Shown: piece by piece, positions 55,653 to 62,584 of the stretch | How the letters are laid out: every line of letters starts with the position of its first letter | How positions within the stretch are numbered: position 1 is the stretch's first letter | Assembly: GCA_032622095.1 (NCBI GenBank) | Contig: CP136061.1 | Span: forward strand, 263,410,077 to 263,474,076 | DNA: 64,000 bases | Origin: Siphonodentalium dalli | Lineage: Eukaryota > Mollusca > Scaphopoda > Gadilida > Siphonodentaliidae | Direction: 5' to 3' | Notes under the pieces: model-generated | Told to the model about the DNA's origin: nothing | The model's input: the letters and a program-made list of their open reading frames with translations, nothing else | Database searches by the model: none | Program-made: the position numbers and the translations under genes

Positions 55653-56590
55653 TTAAGTCAGTCGGTTGTTTCGCGAACGAATCAAAACATATGTCTTCCT
55701 CTTCCGGTTTGGGTAAATAAATTAAAATTCGGAACGCGCTGAAACGAAACTACTGAAATCCGCAAAGATCCGTATAGATCTAAACAATTTCATTTATAGA
55801 TCAATCTTACGGTACTTACCAAAACTCCACATCGAGTGCTTGCCGTTACGTGTGCAATTAAACATTTAAAGCGCTTGAATTGTTATTTCCACAACAGTTA
55901 AATTTACGATAGCATATCGCGGTAAGTGATTACGCGGTACGTTTGTTAACATAACGTGAATTTATAATTAAAACTAAGAGATATAAAGTTTAACCAGAAG
56001 TTTATTTCCGCGAATATTTAAACAAGATGCCGCGACCAAAAAACCAGTGGTGTAAGAGTTTCTACTCTCATCCACAATTTTAACACAGGGTAGGTAGAAT
56101 ATATATTTTTATTTCAAGGAAATATACATATTGGTATAAAAAGGGTGAAACTGAAACATTAAAAGTGAAACAAATCTTTTAATAAACAAAAGAATATTTC
56201 AGCGTGTTGTATAATGATTAAGAGTAGAAACAAATTAAGTTTGGTCATGACTTTTAGCTATCAGATCAATGATAGTAGAAAATCACAAACAATTAAAAAA
56301 AAATGTCTATATTATGACTAAATTTACCAACCTGAATAGCACCTGAATGCCCCAGATTCACTCTCAGGGCATTGGATTTTCAAAAATTTCATGGGGGAGT
56401 GCCCCCACACCCCCCCTTTGATGGGAGGGGGACACCCCCTCCCAAACCCACCCCACCTCTGGCCTGCGGCCATCGGGATATGCCTACGGCATATCGTCCT
56501 TGGACTGACAGGGTGCCCATACTTAAAACCTAGATTAGTCCCTGGTATGGCGCCCCCCTATTTCAATATCCTGGATCCGCCCCTGATCTG
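55653..56590 (-). other. Probable remnant of a DNA transposon end
   Basis: The right edge, read on the minus strand, starts CAGGGGCGGATCCAGG (56585). This is a terminal motif seen in many animal hAT-like elements, followed by GGGGGGCGCCAT. Around 56390-56470 is a C-rich low-complexity stretch. Near 56027 an ATG (MPRPKNQWC) opens only 18 codons. No partner end or transposase core was found. Confidence 0.4.
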
Positions 56591-56639
56591 GTTGTCATTT
56601 TAATAGAACTGGCCACTGTTACGTCCTAGTAATGCAACA

Positions 56640-57965
56640 TGATATGAATATAATAGGACTATTGGTTGTATAAGACATTGCATTGCGATGTTGGTGTTAA
56701 TAGCGACATGACATATTTTACAATTTCCATCCATATACCGGTCACCGTATTGGCAGCCATCTTGGGGGTTAATATGCCATGTAGTAACCGCCGACAGCAT
56801 GACATTATCGTACATACAAATTATATCCACCCACGCTACATTATTGAAGATGACAAAAATAGGTTTTCGATTAGTTTTAATTGGACTAAACTAATAAATA
56901 TTTAATAAAAACTGGGGCCAGGAGTTGCTTTGTGTACCGGTTTCACTTAAATGTTCTACTCGATGGATCGGGATATATATACTACATAAAACTGTAGCAG
57001 TTTATCAACGGCCGTTGTGTTAGTTAAGCCATTTTGGCAAGTAATCGTGCGCTCTTACAACTTTCGCAATTCCCACCTATATACCGGCCACCATATTGGC
57101 AGCCATCTTGGGTTATTAGGCCAGTTTTTAAACCAAGACAGAACGAAATTACCGTATACACTAATTATCTCCCCCCTTAATATATTATTTTCATTTTTGC
57201 CTCCCGGAAGAAGACAAAATGAATTTTAGATTATCTTTTTTGGGAAAAAATCTAAAATTTGTTAAAAAATTTAGTCAGGATGTACAAAATGTAATATTTT
57301 TACTTTAACGCTCGACTTTGTCGATCGAAACTTATATATTAGACATTACCTTAATTTCGCAATTTGACAGATAATCGTGCGTTATGTGTGCCTTACACCA
57401 CAGTCTGACGTCTCTCATCTTTAGGGGGAGGGTTGATTGTTCTGCCTTTGATAAAAAATAATGCGACCAACAGCGATAAGTGATATATTAGTACGTAGCT
57501 AATTGGCAGTAGTTTCCCATGGTATAAAATAAATGGGCATAACCATCTCACTTATGATTTTATAAGAAACGAAAGACAATGCTTTGTGTGAATCGTCATA
57601 TTCTTCTCACTCTAAACTTTATTTGACGTCAAATGACGTCATGACTGTCATTCCGAGATTCAATGATTACATGTATTACCTTCATATGTTTATCGCCCCA
57701 TTCAATGGTATCAACATTGGGTGAATATCTCTTCTCAAAAGGTGTGAATATACCGATTTTATCATCAGGTGCCTCAATAAAACCACGTGGTGCAAAAAAA
57801 GTCCGCCTATCTGACAAAGCCAACATATTGATTCCGAAAATTAAGCGTTCATGCTAACCAAAAATGTAGGTCTTATAAATTTCCTCTCCAGGCGACACCT
57901 ATGTCCATATTTGCCTAGACTAATAATGCTAACCACAATTAAATATAGTATAAAATTTACTAAAT
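56640..57965 (-). repeat. 1.3-kb dispersed repeat, copy 2
   Basis: Inverse copy of 15346-16690. It has the same order of blocks (CCATCTTGGGGGTTAATATG subunits, ATTATGTGTGCCTTACACC-like block, TTTCCCATGGTATAAAAT, AAAGTCCGCCTATCTGACAA, GGCGACACCTATGTCCATAT). Divergence is substantial, so both are old. Confidence 0.7.
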
Positions 57966-58158
57966 CCTGTTATTTATTAGACTCGTCCCTGGCTAATATA
58001 GGAAACACTACGGCGCTATCGCTCCGTGACATGCCCTCCCATAAGAGACCGGTACGGACTATCGCCATCTTTAAGTAGATGACATCATTTGCGTCATCGA
58101 TCCAAACATAACGACGGAGAGACAACAGCAACACTGGGATACCCATAGTAGTAATGGT
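57966..58158. other. Junction between the dispersed repeat and the Polinton-like region
   Basis: About 190 bp with no gene except the tail of the OTU-like frame (to 58094). A terminal inverted repeat of the element might be expected here, but its partner lies outside the window. Confidence 0.35.
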
Positions 58159-58765
58159 GGGCACTATGGCCCAGTACCCCCCAGACATGGGCACTATGGC
58201 CCAGTACCCCCCAGACATGGGCACTATGGCCCAGTACCCCCCAGACATGGGCACTATGGCCCAGTATCCCCCCAGACATGTCTGGGGGGTACTGGGCCAT
58301 AGTTCCCACCCTGAGGATAGATGTTCCTGTCATTGATGTGACATTTCTGATCGAAAAAATGAAAATGGACTCGTGGCAAACGTGGGGGATCCACACTAGA
58401 GGTATTGATGACTTGAATCTTGGTGTTGATTTGTACCCGCCTTTGGTAGCATCAAACATGACGATAGGTCGCTGTATAACAGTCGCCGCTAATTCAACCA
58501 TCAATCTTGATTCGGCCAAAAGTGGTGTGCGCCGTGGTTCGTCACTCTCTGTGTAGTACAGGTCAACTGCCGCATCTCTCAGAATCATCCATCCATCGGT
58601 CGTCCCGTAAATCCCGAGGCTGAGTGCCCTCCAAAATAGCGATATGTCTTCACCGTACACTGCTTTACAGTATACCCCACCGCCCATTATCTCGTCAAGA
58701 TCTGTTATGTTTACAGCAGTCATCTTTGAATGTAGAATAAATTGTTCGCTGTCGTTCTTGAACAT
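58094..58765 (-). CDS. OTU-like domain protein with repeat-derived tail
   Basis: 223 codons from ATG 58765; an internal ATG (MTAVNITDLDE, codon 15) is the alternative start, matching the start of ORF B. Residues about 35-130 resemble an OTU deubiquitinase fold: YGEDISLFWRALSLGIYGTT aligns with the D-G-N-C-L-F-R-A-L motif around the catalytic Asp/Cys, and GW-x-x-LRDAAVD, LMVELAATVIQRPIVMFD and IPLVWIPHVCHE follow in the expected order. The catalytic cysteine position reads Ile-Ser, so the domain may be inactive, or my alignment is off by a residue. From residue ~155 the frame is the translated 30-bp repeat, so the natural C-terminus was probably replaced. It is transcribed away from ORF A from a shared promoter. 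The family call is tentative. Confidence 0.55.
   Translation of the reverse strand: MFKNDSEQFILHSKMTAVNITDLDEIMGGGVYCKAVYGEDISLFWRALSLGIYGTTDGWMILRDAAVDLYYTESDEPRRTPLLAESRLMVELAATVIQRPIVMFDATKGGYKSTPRFKSSIPLVWIPHVCHESIFIFSIRNVTSMTGTSILRVGTMAQYPPDMSGGILGHSAHVWGVLGHSAHVWGVLGHSAHVWGVLGHSAHHYYYGYPSVAVVSPSLCLDR
58159..58307. repeat. 30-bp tandem repeat ending in an inverted copy
   Basis: Four units of GGGCACTATGGCCCAGTACC...CCCCAGACAT (58159-58279), followed directly by an inverted copy (GTCTGGGGGGTACTGGGCCA) to about 58307. They are part of the OTU-like frame on the minus strand, where they give a 10-residue repeat (HVWGVLGHSA). Confidence 0.88.
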
Positions 58766-59628
58766 ATATCACGATTGCGCGGGCGGTAGAGAAAGCACAT
58801 AATACTTTGACGTTAAAAATGACAAATGTTTCCTGACGTTGTGTTTCTTTACAGTGCATTATCTGTTAGTTTCACTATTTCGATATGTTATAGATTAAAT
58901 TCATGATAGTATATGCAATTAATTAAGATGTTTTAACATATGAATTCATCTTCGTTCATAAACGATGACCGAGTAAAGTTATCAATTGTAATGATCAAGA
59001 AAAATGTTCAGTATGTTTCTTGTGTTCAGTTTTATGTATAAAATATGTACAATTCCAAAAACAAAAACTAGAAAAACATTCCATATTTTCCTAACGAGAT
59101 AACAAATATATCAATCATGTGTACCAACTAATAGATAATGATCTAACGAAATAAAAAACATTTGTTTGATCGCTATACAATAATGATCAAGAAAAATATG
59201 CATGTTGATCCGGCTCTGAAAAAACACAACTTGAGGAAATATTTGTCAATTTTAACGCCAACGCGACATGTGATTTCATTGACGCCCGTGTAACAATCTT
59301 GTGTTCAGTTTTATGTATAAAATATGTACAATTCCAAAAACAAAAACTAGAAAAACATTCCATATTTTCCTAACGAGATAACAAATATATCAATCATGTG
59401 TACCAACTAATAGATAATGACCTAACGAAATAAAAAACATTTGTTTGATCGCTATACAATAATGATCAAGAAAAATATGCATGTTGATCCGGCTCTGAAA
59501 AAACACAACTTGAGGAAATATTTGTCAATTTTAACGCCAACGCGACATGTGATTTCATTGTCGCCCGTGTCAAATGTATACAAATATTTTCGAATTTGAT
59601 CAACCTTACATTGCATTGCTATCAAGAG
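58766..59628. promoter_or_regulatory. Divergent promoter block 1, with an internal 279-bp tandem duplication
   Basis: Lies between the divergent OTU-like ORF (minus) and ORF A (plus). Its first half (58717-58925; GCACATAATACTTTGACGTT, GTGCATTATCTGTTAGTTTC) and second half (AAAATATGTACAATTCCAAA, ATGATCAAGAAAAATATGCA, CGCCAACGCGACATGTGATT) recur almost unchanged at 60645-61190. The second half is also tandemly duplicated here, at about 59017-59295 and 59296-59574. Copies stop just before each plus-strand ATG, which marks them as gene-control cassettes. Confidence 0.75.
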
Positions 59629-60110
59629 ATGGATCCGTTAACAGAATTTCTTCAGAGTGAGATATACAGAAATCCTGTTGCACAGAATACATATGCGGCA
59701 CCACAGTCAACAGGCCAAGCTAATACGACAATGACTATAGGTGGTGATACACTCATTTTAAAAGCGATTTTAGATGAACTGAGATGTCTTCGCAGGGATA
59801 TTGACGTGAAAACGCAAGTAACGCATCAAGAAGTGATAGTGAATCTTCATTTCGTTGCAGAAGAGATAGACATACCAATCAAGGTTCATGATGTTCAGAG
59901 ATCGAAAGAGCAGAAACAGATCAAAAAAGAAAATTATTTGCGGCGAAAGAAAAACAACCTAAGAGTATCATGAAGGCTAAGACAAAAGTCAGATTTCATC
60001 TTCCTTGTAAAGAATCTAAAGATACAGAGAAAAGTGATGAATTCGCAAAAGCTCTCGGTTCTCATGGGAAAGATATGTCAAGATATAAGAAAAACACAAA
60101 ACGGTGTTAA
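59629..60110 (+). pseudogene. ORF A, unknown protein, one frame break
   Basis: ATG 59629 opens 114 codons (MDPLTEFLQSEIYRN; helical middle ILDELRCLRRDIDVK; basic end) to a TGA at 59973. A different frame then stays open to TAA 60108-60110 and looks like the real continuation (MKAKTKVRFHLP, then a Lys/Ser-rich end). The change falls after an A-rich stretch near 59935, so it may be a sequencing error. KTKVRF fits the general docking motif for protein phosphatase 1, a weak pattern. The stop is followed 22 nt later by a histone-type stem-loop. No homologue is recognised. Confidence 0.5.
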
Positions 60111-60132
60111 AGTCAGATGATAATTTTAAAAC

Positions 60133-60148
60133 GGCCCTTTTCAGGGCC
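60133..60148 (+). terminator. Histone-type 3' stem-loop after ORF A
   Basis: GGCCCTTTTCAGGGCC: a six-pair stem with a TTTC loop, preceded by AAAAC and followed by ACACACATTTCCC. It matches the stem-loop that ends replication-dependent histone mRNAs in animals (GGYYCTTTTCAGRRCC). The surrounding 90 bp recur after ORF C at 61577-61670. Confidence 0.7.
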
Positions 60149-60357
60149 ACACACATTTCCCAAAAGGTTACTCTTTCATAGCTGAAAAATCAAAACACGA
60201 TTGTTCAATTCATATTTTATTCAACAACAAATATTTGCAAGTATATTTTGTTTTAAATTATTCGTGGCGTGATTTTTTCAAAACGAAACATAGGGTACAA
60301 AGAACATTATTAGTTCTTAAGCAATGCTAAAAGTTTTTCTTTTTGAAAAAATTGGTT

Positions 60358-60401
60358 GGTCCTGAAAAGGACCGTTTTTTGTTTTGGCCCTGAAAAGGGC
60401 C
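60358..60401 (-). terminator. Two tandem histone-type stem-loops after ORF B
   Basis: On the minus strand GGCCCTTTTCAGGGCC (60386-60401) and then GGTCCTTTTCAGGACC (60358-60373). The second has a compensated change in the stem, so base pairing is kept. They begin 21 nt after the ORF B stop. The 3' flank lacks the usual ACCCA. Confidence 0.65.
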
Positions 60402-60421
60402 GTTTTGTACGCCATCAAAAT

Positions 60422-60598
60422 TCACTCCCCAATTTTCTCAGAGTGCGAATTTTGCTTTTGTTCCCCCGCTGTTCTTTTTTGCAGGACCAGCTTTGAACGG
60501 GCGGTCACTTCTCTTGCGTATCTGTCCCACATTATCTGCGGCGTTATCCCCATCGTTCCTCTCAGTATCGCCATCAAGGGTTCGGGGATTGCAGTCAT
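60422..60598 (-). CDS. ORF B, 58-residue protein, paralogous start to the OTU-like gene
   Basis: ATG 60598 to TGA 60422. It begins MTAIPEPLMAILRGTM and ends in a Lys/Gln/Ser-rich tail. The upstream sequence and the first codons (CATTCAAAGATGACTGC) match the region around codon 15 of the OTU-like gene, so both sit downstream of copies of one promoter. The rest of the protein is unrelated. Unknown function; small size lowers certainty. Confidence 0.45.
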   Translation of the reverse strand: MTAIPEPLMAILRGTMGITPQIMWDRYAREVTARSKLVLQKRTAGEQKQNSHSEKIGE

Positions 60599-61210
60599 CT
60601 TTGAATGCAGAATAAGTCTGAAGATCGTCTTGAACTTGTATTACGATTGCGCGGACGGTAGAGAAAGCACATAATACTTTGACGTTAAAAATGACAAATG
60701 TTCCCTGACGTTGTGTTTCTTTTCAGTGCATTATCTGTTAGTTTCATCATTTCGATATGTTATAGATTAAATTCATGATAGTATATACAATTAATTAAGA
60801 TGTTTTAACATATGAATTCATCTTCGTTCATAAACGATGACCAAGTAAAGTTATCAAATGCAATGATCAAGAAAAATGATCAGTATGTTTCTTGTGTTCA
60901 GTTTTTATGTATAAAATATGTACAATTCCAAAACCAAAAACTAGAAAAACATTCCATATTTGCCTAACGAGGTAATAAATATATCAATCATGTGTACCAA
61001 ATAATAGATAATGATCTAACGAAATTAAAAACATTTGTTTGATCGCTATGCAATAATGATCAAGAAAAATATGCATGTTGATCTGGTTCTGAAAAAACAC
61101 AACGTCAGGAAATATTTGTCAATTTTAAAGCCAACGCGACATGTGATTTCATTGTCGCCCGTGTCAAATGTATACAAATATTTTCACTTTTTCAGTGAAC
61201 TTCATTCATT
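60599..61210. promoter_or_regulatory. Divergent promoter block 2
   Basis: Near copy of block 1 (without its tandem duplication) between ORF B (minus) and ORF C (plus). Same order of motifs, ending GTCGCCCGTGTCAAATGTAT and ATACAAATATTTTC just before ATG 61211. Conservation is high across non-coding sequence, so it is either a recent duplication or under constraint. Confidence 0.75.
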
Positions 61211-61561
61211 ATGCCGTCTTTAAAGAAATTTTTCAAGAAGTTGTGGAAGAAGAGAGATTCGTCAGAGGAGACGGAAATAAAAAGATATAGGAAATGGCAG
61301 GATTCTCCTGAACAAAAGATGGTTCAGAAGCAGATGCTAAGAGATTTTTTGGCTCGCCGGCGACCATTACCTAAAGTATGTGATCAAGAATCAAGCAATC
61401 TTGATCTCGTGGAGATCTTGTCACAGATCAAGAAGAAAGATCTGTGCAATGCAGCGATTGACAGCTTTGCCCAGGCTGGTGCGGTGCACAGATCAAATCC
61501 TACTTGGTCTGTGACAATTAATCCCAACGGGATATATCCTGATTTGTCAGAATTCATATGA
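61211..61561 (+). CDS. ORF C, 116-residue basic protein
   Basis: ATG 61211 to TGA 61559-61561. It has a strongly basic amphipathic start (MPSLKKFFKKLWKKR), Lys/Arg-rich helices (KMVQKQMLRDFLARRRPLP), a helical middle (LDLVEILSQIKKKDLCNAAI) and a short end with WSVTINPNGIYPD. No domain is recognised. The basic N-terminus would suit nucleic-acid or membrane binding; that is inference. It follows promoter block 2 and is followed by a histone-type stem-loop. Confidence 0.65.
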   Translation: MPSLKKFFKKLWKKRDSSEETEIKRYRKWQDSPEQKMVQKQMLRDFLARRRPLPKVCDQESSNLDLVEILSQIKKKDLCNAAIDSFAQAGAVHRSNPTWSVTINPNGIYPDLSEFI

Positions 61562-61580
61562 ATCCTGGAAAAGAGAAAAC

Positions 61581-61596
61581 GGCCCTTTTCAGGGCC
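61581..61596 (+). terminator. Histone-type 3' stem-loop after ORF C
   Basis: AAAAC then GGCCCTTTTCAGGGCC then ACCCAC, starting 20 nt after the stop: stem, TTTC loop and the ACCCA flank all fit the animal histone consensus. A purine-rich AAAAGGAT lies about 15 nt downstream, where the U7-binding element sits in histone genes. Confidence 0.78.
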
Positions 61597-61684
61597 ACCC
61601 ACATTTCCCAAAAGGATACTCTTTCATAGCTGAAAAAACAAAACACGATTGTTCAATTCATAATTTATTCACACAACATAATTT

Positions 61685-62284
61685 TCAAATGTTTGTATCG
61701 ATTCGTTTATCTGTTTTTGGAATGTAGAATGGTCTCAGCTTCCTTTTCTTGGAAGTTTTCTTGGAATTTTCAATTTCTGGATGTTTATCTTCAGATTTGT
61801 TCTGTGAATCATTCGTAGGATCAACAGGTCGGTCTTGTTTGGAAAAATCTGATGTTGTAGGCATCTCTTCAGTTTTGATATCTGCATTTGTTCTTGTATT
61901 GTTACTACTTGTAGACTTTTGTATAGTTTTCACATTTTTTTTGTCGCCGAAATCTGTTTTACAATGGAAGGACCAATGGGATTCTTGTCCGCATTTGTAA
62001 CAGTAACCATATGGCGGTTTCCAATTTTTATCAGCTTTGTTTTTCTCTTGTTTCTCTTGCCATTGCATTTTGTTACAAAGTTTAAACAAATTGGTAGAGA
62101 TCTGTCTCAATTCGACAAGATTATCTTGAATTTTTCTAGTCTGTGGTTGTGTAGATTTTTTTGAATCTTCTTTATGTAGCTCAATATAGCTCTCTTCAAT
62201 AACTGCAGGCCTTGGTCTTTTTCTAACAATATCTTCTTCGCTGGTGGCGTCGTCTGAAACAGGTCTTTTAATTCTCTTAAACAT
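61685..62284 (-). CDS. ORF D, CCHC zinc-knuckle protein
   Basis: 199 residues from ATG 62284 to the stop at 61685. Residues 1-32 (MFKRIKRPVSDDATSEED, RKRPRPAVIEES) are the same as the start of the polymerase on the other strand because the two genes share a palindrome. Then comes a helical stretch, a CCHC knuckle (CYKCGQESHWSFHC, spacing 2-4-4) and a Lys/Ser/Thr-rich tail ending with PFYIPKTDKR. Zinc knuckles bind single-stranded nucleic acid, so a role beside the polymerase is plausible. An AATAAA on the minus strand near 61665 suggests ordinary polyadenylation, unlike ORFs A-C. Confidence 0.65.
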   Translation of the reverse strand: MFKRIKRPVSDDATSEEDIVRKRPRPAVIEESYIELHKEDSKKSTQPQTRKIQDNLVELRQISTNLFKLCNKMQWQEKQEKNKADKNWKPPYGYCYKCGQESHWSFHCKTDFGDKKNVKTIQKSTSSNNTRTNADIKTEEMPTTSDFSKQDRPVDPTNDSQNKSEDKHPEIENSKKTSKKRKLRPFYIPKTDKRIDTNI

Positions 62285-62584
62285 TTTTGTCTTGAGTTTT
62301 GTCAGCAAAAAATATTGCGACTGGCTTCTTCGGAGTTGAAGTGTAAAGTGTAGAATTACATCTGCTTTTATAGCATTTTCATCGCGAATGCTATAAAAGC
62401 TATAAAAGCAGGTGTAATTCTACACTTTACACTTCAACTCCGAAGAAGCCAGTCGCAATATTTTTTGCTGACAAAACTCAAGACAAAAATGTTTAAGAGA
62501 ATTAAAAGACCTGTTTCAGACGACGCCACCAGCGAAGAAGATATTGTTAGAAAAAGACCAAGGCCTGCAGTTATTGAAGAGAGC
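62189..62584. repeat. 396-bp palindrome holding a divergent promoter and two identical gene starts
   Basis: Arms of about 186 bp (62189-62374 and 62399-62584) with a single mismatch seen (ACATCTGC against GCAGGTGT). The loop is about 24 bp (CATTTTCATCGCGAATG). Each arm carries a TATA box (TTTTATA at 62366-62372; TATAAAA at 62392-62398 and 62401-62407), a 5' UTR, an ATG and 32 codons. The identity ends sharply after the codons for EES, where the two proteins part. Confidence 0.9.

Noticed and set aside
58159-58307. 30-bp direct repeats that could suggest a CRISPR-like array
   Set aside because: Units are contiguous with no spacers, the sequence is eukaryotic, and the array ends in an inverted copy. 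It is a minisatellite.
60384-60674. Plus-strand frame opposite ORF B
   Set aside because: It has no ATG at its start, begins inside a stem-loop and is antisense to the promoter-linked ORF B.
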